Of a stretch of DNA of 64,000 nucleotides, positions 53,840 to 62,667 are shown piece by piece. Both the position numbers and the translations under genes were made by a program. Location of the stretch: contig NZ_AP024872.1 in the NCBI RefSeq assembly GCF_024346875.1, forward strand, positions 682,001 to 746,000. The letters run 5' to 3'. A model generated the notes under the pieces. The model ran no database searches, was not told the origin of the DNA, and worked only from the letters and a program-made list of their open reading frames with translations. How positions within the stretch are numbered: position 1 is the stretch's first letter; the number at the start of each line of letters is the position of its first letter. The DNA is from Vibrio gallicus. Its GTDB lineage: Bacteria; Pseudomonadota; Gammaproteobacteria; Enterobacterales; Vibrionaceae.

Positions 53840-54973
53840 GTGTTACCTCTGATTGCCTCTTGCTGTTTAAGCATGGCTCATATCTTCAAAATTTCAAGTT
53901 TTATGCAACGAATAGCTCTAATTCCTACCTCTATCATAGTATCTAGGCGCATATTAAGGTTAATATTGAGTAACTACTCGAAACTTTACACTCCCGAGAC
54001 CACCATTTTGCTAGGCAGATTTAACCGCTTTCATCATATTCCTCCATCTCAAGCTGCTCTTGCTCTTGGGATCATAGGTTTAGGCCAAGCGTGGGCGCTC
54101 TATATTCCCAGTATCGGTGAGATGATTCGCCCCGGCCTAGCTATTATTGGCACCTTGCTACTGATACCTGTGCTGCTGAAATACTTCCTAAATATTCGAC
54201 TGTTCATGTCTGATATTCGCCACCCGCTCAACGGAAGCTTAATGGCACCAATGAGCATGGCTTTATTGGTCTTATGTGATTACTTTGCAACAATCGTACC
54301 GACCATCGCGCATTATCTGTGGCTTGCATCTCTAATGCTACACATCATAATGATGGTACTGTTTTTTGGTTTTCAAATTGCAGATTTTAAGATGTCGAAC
54401 ATAGTACCAAGTTGGTTTTTATATCCAGTAGGTGTAATAAGTAGCACCTTGGCAGGCTCTGGGCTTGGGCATGTGATTTTTTCGCAGAATATGGCTAACA
54501 TTTGTATTGCTATCTATTTCTTAATGCTACCTGTAGTGCTTTATCGTTTAATTTTCTTGGGTAAGCTCCCGCGGCGCGCGCGTCCAACCCTTGCCATCAT
54601 GGCCGCCCCTATCAACCTAACATTGGCAGCCTATCTGGTTAACTTTCCTGAACCTGACCCTATTCTCACTGGGGCATTATCGGGCATTGCGATTACCATG
54701 ACACTATTGGTTTGCCTGTTCTATTTTAAGCTTCTTAAGCTTGATTTTCAGCCGTCGATTGCAGCCGTTACCTTTCCATCAGTAATCAGCGCAATCGCGA
54801 TGTCTCGTTTAACAACCTGGTTCGAAGATATGCACCAGCATTGGTACTGGCTACATAATTTTGGCCTGTTTGAACTGACTATAGCAACGCTATTAGTTGT
54901 TTGGGTATCTATGGGATATGTAAGGATGTACTGGCCAAAATCAACCAATATCAATTCAGATAAAGTCATCTAA
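53840..54973 (+). CDS. TDT/SLAC1-family transporter (TehA-like)
   Basis: The protein has about ten hydrophobic helices and the TehA/SLAC1 opening segment RFHHIPPSQAALALGIIGLGQAWALY at residues 63-88. Family proteins transport dicarboxylates, sulfite or anions and can confer tellurite tolerance. The longest start, GTG 53840, gives 377 residues; ATG 53873 or ATG 53903 would fit the family length of about 320-350 better. None has a clear ribosome site. The substrate is unknown. Confidence 0.8.
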   Translation: MLPLIASCCLSMAHIFKISSFMQRIALIPTSIIVSRRILRLILSNYSKLYTPETTILLGRFNRFHHIPPSQAALALGIIGLGQAWALYIPSIGEMIRPGLAIIGTLLLIPVLLKYFLNIRLFMSDIRHPLNGSLMAPMSMALLVLCDYFATIVPTIAHYLWLASLMLHIIMMVLFFGFQIADFKMSNIVPSWFLYPVGVISSTLAGSGLGHVIFSQNMANICIAIYFLMLPVVLYRLIFLGKLPRRARPTLAIMAAPINLTLAAYLVNFPEPDPILTGALSGIAITMTLLVCLFYFKLLKLDFQPSIAAVTFPSVISAIAMSRLTTWFEDMHQHWYWLHNFGLFELTIATLLVVWVSMGYVRMYWPKSTNINSDKVI

Positions 54974-54988
54974 ATTGATATTGAGAGC

Positions 54989-55642
54989 TTATCGCAGGCC
55001 GCTTAAGAACTCATGACGGGTAGCCGGGTTTGACTTAAAAATCCCACCTAATGCGGTAGTTGTCGTTTCACTGGTAGCATCCATAACCCCGCGTGATTTA
55101 ACGCAATAATGGGTCGCATCTATAGTCACGGCAACATCGTCACTCCCAAGCAGAGCTTGTAGGGCAACTAAAATTTGTTGGGTAAGGCGCTCTTGAACTT
55201 GAGGACGCTGCGCAAAAAAGCGTACAATTCGATTTATCTTAGACAGGCCAATAATTTTACCGCGTGGGATATAAGCCACCGCCGCGCGTCCATCGATAGT
55301 CACTAGATGATGCTCGCAAGTACTGGTTAGAGTGATATCTTTGACACGCACCATTTCACTGACATTCATCTTATTTTCGATGACGGTGATCTTCGGAAAC
55401 CGAGCGTAATCAAGGCCAGAAAAGACCTCATCAACATACATTTTTGCGATGCGATGTGGGGTTTCTTGCAAAGAGTCGTCCGTTAAGTCCAACTGCAATA
55501 AGCCTAAGATCTCGCGCATATGGTGTTCTATACGCTGCTTTTTCTCTACACTGCTTAATCCATTTGGCAGCATAGGGGTTTCAAGTCCTCTGGCCTCTAA
55601 TGCCTGCTTTACGAGTAAAGCAGATTCGCTTAAACCTGACAT
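54989..55642 (-). CDS. folE: GTP cyclohydrolase I
   Basis: From ATG 55642 (AGGAG ten bases upstream) the protein has 217 residues; E. coli FolE has 222. It opens [22 protein letters not shown], like the E. coli enzyme. Zinc and catalytic residues lie in [12 protein letters not shown] and [29 protein letters not shown] is the family signature. It converts GTP to dihydroneopterin triphosphate in folate synthesis. A frame extended to 55693 adds residues not found in the family and was rejected. It is divergent from moeA. Confidence 0.95.
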   Translation of the reverse strand: MSGLSESALLVKQALEARGLETPMLPNGLSSVEKKQRIEHHMREILGLLQLDLTDDSLQETPHRIAKMYVDEVFSGLDYARFPKITVIENKMNVSEMVRVKDITLTSTCEHHLVTIDGRAAVAYIPRGKIIGLSKINRIVRFFAQRPQVQERLTQQILVALQALLGSDDVAVTIDATHYCVKSRGVMDATSETTTTALGGIFKSNPATRHEFLSGLR

Positions 55643-55817
55643 AGTATGACGTCTCCTATACAACTCTTCGCTCTGTGCGGCTAATAATTCCACAATGGCG
55701 TGAGAGAATACTCGGATTTTGCAAAAATTACATCTTCTATTTGCTTTTGAAGGTGTCGTATAAGGTCGACATCATGTTAAAGTTTGACTCTTATTGAATG
55801 CGACACGAGGAAAGATC

Positions 55818-57062
55818 ATGGGCTGTTGTGACGCTCCCGGTTTGATGCCTATTGAACAGGCAATGCCAATTATTTTGAACCAAACCCCTACCGTAAAAGA
55901 AACCGAGTCTCTTGCGATAGAAGATGCAATTGGCAGAGTGCTGGCACAAGATGTACGCTCTCCTATAAATGTGCCTCCATTCGATAACTCAGCAATGGAT
56001 GGCTATGCTGTCCGCATTGCAGACCTTACTGCCTCCCTCACTCTGCCTGTTATTGGAAAATCGTTTGCCGGTGCTCCGTTTGATGGACAATGGCCTCAAG
56101 GCAGCTGCATTCGTATCATGACCGGCGCACAAATCCCTGAAGGCTGTGACGCTATCGTAATGCAAGAAGACGTTACTCCCAACGGGAATGATATCCAGTT
56201 TAATATTGATATTGCAGCACTGAAACCGCAACAGCATATTCGTCCAACTGGGGATGATATTCAAACCGGCCAACTCGCGATTGAAAAAGGCAACCGACTC
56301 ACCGCACGCGACCTGCCTATGCTCGCCTCTCTCGGTGTGGCGCAAGTGCAAGTATTGCGAAAACCTATTGTGGCTGTATTTTCGACCGGTGATGAACTAA
56401 AACCGGTCGGTTGTGAACTAAAGGCTGGCGAAATCTACGACAGCAACCGCTATGGTATACGTCCACTGCTGGATAAATTCGGTTGTGAAGTAATTGACCT
56501 TGGCATTATTCCCGATGATGAAGCTTTGCTTTATGAAGCATTTGAGAAAGCTAAATCCATCGCCGATGTGGTTGTCACCTCCGGCGGCGTTAGCGTAGGC
56601 GAAGCCGATTACACTAAGGATATCTTAGAACAGCAAGGTGAAATTAGCTTTTGGAAGTTAGCCATAAAACCAGGTAAACCCTTTGCTTTTGGTTCATTAG
56701 GTAACGCACTTTTCTGTGGTCTACCTGGTAACCCCGTATCGGCGTTTGTTACTGCTTACGTATTGGTTCAACCACTGATTGCTAAGCTAAGTGGCGAGAG
56801 CCAATGGCAAGAGGCGCCTCGACTGTCTGCAGTTTCTAAATCGGCCTTCAAAAAGAACCCAGGTCGCGCTGACTATCAACGCGCCATTTTTACGGTAACT
56901 GCACAAGGCCAACTTGAGGTGGAAAGTACCGGCAACCAAAGCTCTGGTGCGTTCCGCTCCATGAGCATTGCCAACTGTTTTGCTATATTAGAACGCGAGC
57001 GTGGTCACGTGAGTATTGGTGAAACGGTACAGATTCAACCGTTTAGTGCGGCGATGTACTAG
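55818..57062 (+). CDS. moeA: molybdopterin molybdenumtransferase MoeA
   Basis: From ATG 55818 with GAGGAAAG the protein has 414 residues (E. coli MoeA has 411). VPPFDNSAMDGYAVR, FSTGDEL, the molybdopterin-binding TSGGVSVGEADYTKD and GLPGNPVSA are diagnostic. It inserts molybdate into adenylylated molybdopterin. The TTG at 55794 was rejected. moeB follows 3 bp downstream. The cofactor made is required by NapA at the right end of the window. Confidence 0.95.
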   Translation: MGCCDAPGLMPIEQAMPIILNQTPTVKETESLAIEDAIGRVLAQDVRSPINVPPFDNSAMDGYAVRIADLTASLTLPVIGKSFAGAPFDGQWPQGSCIRIMTGAQIPEGCDAIVMQEDVTPNGNDIQFNIDIAALKPQQHIRPTGDDIQTGQLAIEKGNRLTARDLPMLASLGVAQVQVLRKPIVAVFSTGDELKPVGCELKAGEIYDSNRYGIRPLLDKFGCEVIDLGIIPDDEALLYEAFEKAKSIADVVVTSGGVSVGEADYTKDILEQQGEISFWKLAIKPGKPFAFGSLGNALFCGLPGNPVSAFVTAYVLVQPLIAKLSGESQWQEAPRLSAVSKSAFKKNPGRADYQRAIFTVTAQGQLEVESTGNQSSGAFRSMSIANCFAILERERGHVSIGETVQIQPFSAAMY

Positions 57063-57065
57063 CCC

Positions 57066-57815
57066 ATGGACATACTCAGTGATGACGAACTGCTTCGTTA
57101 TAACCGTCAAATAATCTTACCCTCCTTTGATTTTGAGGGACAAGAAACGCTAAAGCAATCCTCGGTTTTACTGATAGGTGCCGGTGGCCTTGGTTGTGCC
57201 ACCAGCCCTTATCTTGTGAGCGCTGGAATTGGCAAACTCACTATTGTCGATTTTGATCACATTGAGGTCTCTAACTTACAGCGCCAGATACTGCATACTG
57301 AGCAAGATATTGGTAAGCGCAAGGTCGACTCCGCCAAGGAGAGCCTCAGCGCACTCAATAGCCTATGCCAGATAGATACCATACATGCCAAGCTTAGCAA
57401 CCAACAACTACAAGCCTTAATTGAACAGCATGATCTGGTTATAGACGCGACCGATAATCTCGATACCCGCAATCAGATAAACCAGCTTTGTTTTACCAAT
57501 AGAACCCCTCTAGTTTCAGGGGCAGCCATTCGCTTAGAAGGACAGGTGATTAGCTTTACCTATGGCGACGATGAGCCTTGTTACCACTGTTTAAGCTCAC
57601 TATTTGGTGAGACAAACCTCAGCTGCGTCGAAGCGGGTATTTTGTCACCCGTGGTTGGCGTAATTGGAAGCATGCAAGCATTAGAAGCGATTCGCGTACT
57701 GACTAAGCTCGGGGAGCGAGTATCAGGTAAGCTGCTGATGTTAGATGCTCTAAACCTGAAATGGCGGGAATTTAAGCTACTAAAGCAACAATCGTGTAAA
57801 ATTTGTGGCAACTAA
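57066..57815 (+). CDS. moeB: molybdopterin-synthase adenylyltransferase MoeB
   Basis: The 249-residue E1-like enzyme has the ATP motif GAGGLGCATSPYLVSAGIG, the DNLDTRNQIN block, active-site region LSCVEAGILSP and zinc pairs CYHC and CKIC. It adenylates MoaD for sulfur transfer in molybdopterin synthesis. It sits 3 bp after moeA, the same order as in E. coli. Confidence 0.93.
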   Translation: MDILSDDELLRYNRQIILPSFDFEGQETLKQSSVLLIGAGGLGCATSPYLVSAGIGKLTIVDFDHIEVSNLQRQILHTEQDIGKRKVDSAKESLSALNSLCQIDTIHAKLSNQQLQALIEQHDLVIDATDNLDTRNQINQLCFTNRTPLVSGAAIRLEGQVISFTYGDDEPCYHCLSSLFGETNLSCVEAGILSPVVGVIGSMQALEAIRVLTKLGERVSGKLLMLDALNLKWREFKLLKQQSCKICGN

Positions 57816-57962
57816 ACGTTTGCGCTTATTACAGTTCGCATTCTTAATAGAAAAAGCATTCACAAATGCGCTCGGATAGCTTAGATTAATTCAAACACCT
57901 CCCACACGGGAAGGCAAGGAAGCAATGTCTCCTTGTATTTACTCTGATTAGGATGAATAGGA

Positions 57963-58919
57963 ATGAGCAATAAACTACAACAACTTCGCTCTCAAACAGT
58001 TGTTGTTGCCGATACAGGCGACATCGAAGCGATTGCAAAATATCTTCCACAAGATGCAACTACCAACCCTTCTCTGGTATTAAAAGCAGCAAGTCTTGAC
58101 CACTATCAACCACTTATTGATAGCGTAGTTGAAAGTGCAAAACAGAAGTTCGATAACATCGAGCAACAGGTTGCTTTCGCTGGTGATTACTTAGCAGTTA
58201 AGATCGGTCTAGAGATCCTCAAGGTAGTACCTGGTCGCGTATCTACAGAAGTAGATTCACGTCTTTCGTATGATACAGAAGGCAGCATTGAACGTGCACG
58301 TAACATCATTAAGATGTACGAAGCCGAAGGCATCAACAAAGAGCGTATCCTTATCAAATTGGCATCAACTTGGGAAGGTATCCGCGCCGCAGAGCAGCTT
58401 GAAAAAGAAGGCATCAACTGTAACCTAACACTGCTATTCTCGTTCGCTCAAGCGCAAGCATGTGCCGAAGCAGGCGTGTACCTAATCTCACCTTTTGTTG
58501 GTCGTATTATGGACTGGCACAAAGCAAAAGAAGGTCGCAGCTTTGAACCTGCGGAAGATCCTGGTGTTATCTCTGTAACCAATATCTACAACTACTACAA
58601 AGATCACGGATACAATACAGTGGTAATGGGCGCAAGCTTCCGTAACACTGGTGAAATCCTTGAACTAGCAGGCTGTGATCGTCTAACAATTAGCCCGCAA
58701 CTTCTCGCTGAGCTAGAAGAAGCGCAAGGCGATGTTGAGACAAAACTCCTTGATAATGGTGCAACTCAAGAGCGCCCAGCGCCACTTACCCACTCTGAGT
58801 TCCTATGGGATCACAACCAAGATGCTATGGCGGTAGATAAACTAGCCGACGGCATCCGTTTGTTTGCGGTTGACCAGCTTAAACTGGAAGACATGCTAAA
58901 ACAGCGTCTAGCTAGCTAA
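57963..58919 (+). CDS. talB: transaldolase
   Basis: The 318-residue enzyme (E. coli TalB 317) has the Schiff-base lysine in [13 protein letters not shown] and the signatures [13 protein letters not shown] and [19 protein letters not shown]. It transfers dihydroxyacetone units in the pentose-phosphate pathway. It has its own terminator. No tkt lies next to it. Confidence 0.95.
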   Translation: MSNKLQQLRSQTVVVADTGDIEAIAKYLPQDATTNPSLVLKAASLDHYQPLIDSVVESAKQKFDNIEQQVAFAGDYLAVKIGLEILKVVPGRVSTEVDSRLSYDTEGSIERARNIIKMYEAEGINKERILIKLASTWEGIRAAEQLEKEGINCNLTLLFSFAQAQACAEAGVYLISPFVGRIMDWHKAKEGRSFEPAEDPGVISVTNIYNYYKDHGYNTVVMGASFRNTGEILELAGCDRLTISPQLLAELEEAQGDVETKLLDNGATQERPAPLTHSEFLWDHNQDAMAVDKLADGIRLFAVDQLKLEDMLKQRLAS

Positions 58920-58941
58920 GCTCAAACATTCCATCACATTC

Positions 58942-58968
58942 AAACCTCGCACGTTGCGAGGTTTTTTT
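58942..58968 (+). terminator. terminator of talB
   Basis: AAACCTCGC/GCGAGGTTT with a 5-nt loop followed by seven T residues, 23 bp after the talB stop. Confidence 0.95.
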
Positions 58969-59053
58969 ATGCCGCAAATCCGTCATTTTCTTGCCACATA
59001 CCGGTGTCACGACTAGCTTTTATTGAGTATTCACATGCTCAAGGAGAAGCAGA

Positions 59054-59263
59054 ATGCCCAATCATACCTATAAAATGACCGAGCTTGTCGGCTCATCACC
59101 CACCGGAATTGAAGACGCTATCAATAACGCGGTAGACAAAGCAAGTCATAGCGTACACAACATGCGCTGGTTTGAGATGACAGAGGTTAGAGGACATATC
59201 GACGCAGGAAAAGTCGCACACTGGCAGGTGACGGTAAAGGTCGGTTTTACCTTAAACGACTAG
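59054..59263 (+). CDS. dodecin-family flavin-binding protein
   Basis: The 69-residue protein has the dodecin layout: HTYKMTELVGSSPTGIEDAINNAV, then MRWFEMTEVRG with the flavin-stacking tryptophan, and a C-terminal strand WQVTVKVGFTL. Dodecins form hollow 12-mers that store or sequester riboflavin, FMN or CoA-related ligands. GGAGAAG precedes the ATG. Confidence 0.9.
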   Translation: MPNHTYKMTELVGSSPTGIEDAINNAVDKASHSVHNMRWFEMTEVRGHIDAGKVAHWQVTVKVGFTLND

Positions 59264-59282
59264 CTTGGCTTGAACAGAACCC

Positions 59283-59311
59283 AATAACGCCGCATATCGT
59301 ACGGCGTTATT
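59283..59311. terminator. bidirectional terminator between dodecin and narP
   Basis: AATAACGCCG and CGGCGTTATT form a 10-bp perfect stem with a 9-nt loop between the two convergent genes. The T-rich flanks are modest. Confidence 0.75.
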
Positions 59312-59325
59312 AACCATCCACGATG

Positions 59326-59958
59326 CTAGGCTTGTCCGTGGTGGTCTAAGTAAATAATAGTGGCCGCGGTTCGTGATTTCACCTGCAATTTTTTAAGCAA
59401 GCTTTTCATATGTACCTTGACTGTAGATTCTGAGATGAACAATACATCGGCTATCTGTTTATTGCGGTAGCCTAAGGCAACCTTAGATAGTATCTCTAGC
59501 TCTCTGTCGGTAAGTAAGTCCAATAAACTTGGGTTTTCACTTCGATCTCGAATATGAGCAGCCACAATATCACTGTATACTTTATCGCCATCTAGGGCGT
59601 TATGTAAGTGCTCTAATAATTCATCGGGTTCACTGTCTTTTAGTAGGTAACCATCAGCTCCTGCCTTCACGATCGCATCAATATCGGCGGCAGAATCAGA
59701 TACGGTAAGTACAACAATCTTGGCTTGTATCTGTTCTTTTTTAAGCGCTTGTAAGGTATTTAGCCCTGACATGCCTTTCATGTTTAAATCCAATAAGATC
59801 AGATCTAATGCAAACTCGTGAGCATGGGCTAACGCTTCAGTGCCATTTGCCGCTTCACACACCACCTCAAATTCAGGCTCGAATGAGATCAATTGCTTAA
59901 TTCCGCGGCGCATCAGCGGGTGGTCATCTACAACCATTACGCGATAATTATTTGTCAC
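59326..59958 (-). CDS. narP: nitrate/nitrite response regulator NarP
   Basis: The 210-residue regulator has a receiver domain (acidic pair D11-D12, phospho-acceptor D57 in LLDLNMKGMSG, K in LLKDSE) and a LuxR-type helix-turn-helix (LTDRELEILSKVALGYRNKQIAD...STVKVHMKSLL). It is paired with NarQ, whose 3' end it overlaps by 11 bases, and lies next to the nap operon. A NarP-type 7-2-7 site is present in the nap promoter region. Confidence 0.92.
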   Translation of the reverse strand: MTNNYRVMVVDDHPLMRRGIKQLISFEPEFEVVCEAANGTEALAHAHEFALDLILLDLNMKGMSGLNTLQALKKEQIQAKIVVLTVSDSAADIDAIVKAGADGYLLKDSEPDELLEHLHNALDGDKVYSDIVAAHIRDRSENPSLLDLLTDRELEILSKVALGYRNKQIADVLFISESTVKVHMKSLLKKLQVKSRTAATIIYLDHHGQA

Positions 59959-61660
59959 TTGCTACCCTATCCTCACAATTAAATACAACAGTAACTTGGC
60001 TTCCCGTTCCCGGTTCACTTTTTATAGTGAGCTTACCATTTAAGTACTGAGCTCGTTCGCGCATAATACTTAATCCATAGTGTTCCGCTTTGTCTAACCC
60101 GCTGTCAAATCCAACCCCATCATCTGCAATCGATACCTCAATCAGCTGATCATATTGGTCGCAATTTATACTAATGGTTTTGGCGTGTGCATGTTTAATC
60201 GCATTATTCACCGCCTCGCGAACAATCTGCAATAAATGCACCTGTTGTTGCGCTTGTACCTGTAAAGACGACAAGTGGTTGGTAATCTCAATACTGGCAC
60301 TGGTGTGAGTTTGTAGCTTGTCCATTAGTACGTGCAATGCCTCACCAAAGTTAGCTTCATCAATACTAAACCTAAAAGTGGTAAGCAAACTTCTTAGCTG
60401 GGTATAAGCCTCTTTCAGGCCAGTATCAATCTCTTCAACGACTTCCGCAATCTGTCCATTTTCTGAGCTATGACTTAAGTGGCGCTTGAGCAAACTCATC
60501 TGGATCTTCAAAAAGCTTAAAGACTGCGCCAAGGAGTCATGCAATTCACGAGCAATTGCACTTCTTTCAGTATAAATCAGCAGTTGCTCAAACTTTTTCT
60601 GCGCCTGATTGTAATATACGCCTCTTGCCAATATCTGACTCATGTTCTTAACTAGGTCTTGCTCACTAAACCTTGGTGACGTTTGAATACCGAGGCTTCC
60701 CAAGCGTATGCCATCTATCTCAAGCCGCGTATGCTGCCACTTAATAGATCGTGGTTGCCCTTCAATAAACTCAACGGCCTGACCTGCAGCATCATCAATC
60801 ACCAGTTTAGCTGCGTAAACAGATTCAACGGACGCTAGATTACTAAGGATGTGCTTAAATTGCTCGGGGGTAATTCTAGCCACTGATAATTGCTGTGAAC
60901 TTTGATACAAAACCTGCAATGAGTTGTTGGCTTTATGCAATTGTTCTGTCTTAGCGTCTACCGCTGCTTCAAGGCGAGTATATTGATTCTTTAAGTTATT
61001 GGTCATGCCATTAAATGTCGCCGCCACTGTGCCTAATTCATTGCTTAATGACTCATTCAGTTTGACCTCAAAGTTATTCGCCTCTACCGCCCGACTGGCG
61101 CGCGCCATCGCTTCTAATGGCTGAATCACTTTTACTCGAACAAAGCGCATAATAACAAATGACAGCAGCATAATAACCGTAATACCAAACAGGCTAATAA
61201 CCACCATGTTCAATAGCTTACGCTCTGAATAATGCTGTATCTTCAATACAAATCTGTCGATAAGTGTGACAAATTCCGATACCTCACCCGAGTAGTTTTG
61301 CTTGTTGTCACTCTGCATTAAGGACTTCACCTCAAGCCAGCGCGCAATTAAATTATTATAGTCATCACGAATAGCCAACGGGGTCATCCAGTGGTTTACA
61401 CTCTTCATTGATGGGGAATATAGGGAATGTTCAAACTCCACAATATGCTTGTCTAATTGATTGGAGTGAGTAATAACATCAAAAGCGAGGCGGTAGCTCT
61501 GCATCCGCATCGAACCCGACACATTCACCGCTTCCGCATCATCGAGACTCGAATATACTGTGGTTACCGCAATAGCAATGGTACTTACTGCGACCAAAAC
61601 CATAAGAGACACTGCCCCACCAATAGTAAAGGCTACCGAGTTGGTATTAATTTTGCGCAC
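59948..61660 (-). CDS. narQ: nitrate/nitrite sensor histidine kinase NarQ
   Basis: The 570-residue sensor has two transmembrane helices (about residues 13-33 and 148-168) and a periplasmic domain opening with the P-box-like VSGSMRMQSYR that binds nitrate. HAMP, a GAF-like linker, and a HisKA_3 domain with phospho-acceptor His374 in ARELHDSLAQS follow, and the HATPase_c domain ends the protein. GTG 61660 has AAGGAAG. It signals to NarP. Confidence 0.92.
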   Translation of the reverse strand: MRKINTNSVAFTIGGAVSLMVLVAVSTIAIAVTTVYSSLDDAEAVNVSGSMRMQSYRLAFDVITHSNQLDKHIVEFEHSLYSPSMKSVNHWMTPLAIRDDYNNLIARWLEVKSLMQSDNKQNYSGEVSEFVTLIDRFVLKIQHYSERKLLNMVVISLFGITVIMLLSFVIMRFVRVKVIQPLEAMARASRAVEANNFEVKLNESLSNELGTVAATFNGMTNNLKNQYTRLEAAVDAKTEQLHKANNSLQVLYQSSQQLSVARITPEQFKHILSNLASVESVYAAKLVIDDAAGQAVEFIEGQPRSIKWQHTRLEIDGIRLGSLGIQTSPRFSEQDLVKNMSQILARGVYYNQAQKKFEQLLIYTERSAIARELHDSLAQSLSFLKIQMSLLKRHLSHSSENGQIAEVVEEIDTGLKEAYTQLRSLLTTFRFSIDEANFGEALHVLMDKLQTHTSASIEITNHLSSLQVQAQQQVHLLQIVREAVNNAIKHAHAKTISINCDQYDQLIEVSIADDGVGFDSGLDKAEHYGLSIMRERAQYLNGKLTIKSEPGTGSQVTVVFNCEDRVASDK

Positions 61661-61716
61661 TTTCTTCCTTAGACGGACTTAAAAAGCAATTATGCGAACT
61701 TGAATATAGTAAACAA

Positions 61717-61730
61717 TTGATCTAAAACAA
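61717..61730. promoter_or_regulatory. candidate FNR site in the narQ-napF promoter region
   Basis: TTGAT-CTAA-AACAA matches the FNR consensus TTGAT-N4-ATCAA with two mismatches in the right half. FNR activation of nap is established in enterics. Confidence 0.5.
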
Positions 61731-61744
61731 TTTACACATGTGAT

Positions 61745-61760
61745 TAACCCTTAATAGGTA
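61745..61760. promoter_or_regulatory. NarP/NarL 7-2-7 binding site
   Basis: On the minus strand TACCTAT-TA-AGGGTTA: the first heptamer fits TACYYMT perfectly and the inverted second differs at one position. The 7-2-7 spacing is the arrangement NarP requires. It lies 73 bp before the napF start, in the gap between narQ and napF. Confidence 0.7.
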
Positions 61761-61832
61761 TGGGGTTTATTTGTTAATCACTTACACTTCTATTATAGGA
61801 AATGTTTATGAATTCAAACACAAAGGTGCAAT

Positions 61833-62351
61833 TTGGTCGATTTGTCTAGACGGCGTTTGTTTACAAGCGGCTCCCAAAAAAACCAGCTTATCTATCAAGT
61901 AGGCACACGTCTACCTTGGGCGAAGGATGACGCTGAGTTTGTGGATGGGTGCACTCAGTGTGGCAAATGTATAGCGGCATGCGAAACCAATATTATCAAG
62001 CTAGGCGCTGGTGGGTTCCCCTCAATCGATTTTGACAAGGGCGAATGCACTTTTTGTGAAAAATGTGCCGAGGTATGTCCCGAGCCTATCTTTAGGCCAA
62101 CAAGCACAATACCTTGGAAAATCAAGGCTACAATTAAACCGTCTTGTCTCGCTATACAGAATGTAGAGTGTCGAACTTGCAGCGATGTTTGTGAGCCTTT
62201 CGCAATACAATTTGCTCTTCAGATTGGGCGAGTGGCGCAACCTAAACTAGACTCAAACTTATGTACTGGTTGCGGTGCATGTGTAAGCGCATGCCCAGTA
62301 ACCGCCATCTCTATGTCCGACGAAAAAGAGGGTTCAAATGCCGGCCAATGA
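61833..62351 (+). CDS. napF: ferredoxin-type protein NapF
   Basis: The 172-residue cytoplasmic iron-sulfur protein has clusters CTQCGKCIAAC, CTFCEKCAEVCP and CTGCGACVSACP, plus a degenerate CRTCSDVCEP. The N-terminal VDLSRRRLF matches NapF. It assists maturation of NapA before Tat export. The start must be TTG 61833 (AAAGGTG upstream), because no ATG is in frame. An ATG at 61808 opens a 13-codon frame that runs into it in a different frame. It overlaps napD by 14 bases. Confidence 0.9.
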   Translation: MVDLSRRRLFTSGSQKNQLIYQVGTRLPWAKDDAEFVDGCTQCGKCIAACETNIIKLGAGGFPSIDFDKGECTFCEKCAEVCPEPIFRPTSTIPWKIKATIKPSCLAIQNVECRTCSDVCEPFAIQFALQIGRVAQPKLDSNLCTGCGACVSACPVTAISMSDEKEGSNAGQ

Positions 62352-62643
62352 AGTACACATCTCCAGCTTCGTAGTTTACTGCTCACCAGAACGCATAGAC
62401 TCCGTAAGACAGTTTATTAATCAACTCGAAGGCACAGAAATCTATGCTGAGAGTGAAGATGGCAAATTTGTCGTGGTAATGGAAACTGAAAATCAAGGAT
62501 TTATTACTACAGCAATAGACCAAATAAATGAATTTTCCGGAGTGGTTAACACCGCTCTGGTTTATCACCAGATTGAAGCAGACATAACAAAACTAGACGC
62601 CGACATTCATGCAACGGTTACTACCGATGCCAGCATCGGTTAA
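62338..62643 (+). CDS. napD: NapA chaperone NapD
   Basis: The 101-residue protein has NEVHISSFVVYCSPERIDSV and FSGVVNTALVYH, the NapD ferredoxin-fold signatures. NapD binds the NapA twin-arginine signal peptide and holds back export until the cofactor is inserted. Start overlaps napF. Confidence 0.92.
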   Translation: MPANEVHISSFVVYCSPERIDSVRQFINQLEGTEIYAESEDGKFVVVMETENQGFITTAIDQINEFSGVVNTALVYHQIEADITKLDADIHATVTTDASIG

Positions 62644-62667
62644 CTGATTAGTGCAAGAGGATTGACT

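Noticed and set aside
55643..55693. N-terminal extension of FolE
   Set aside because: The family start fits ATG 55642, which has the AGGAG site.
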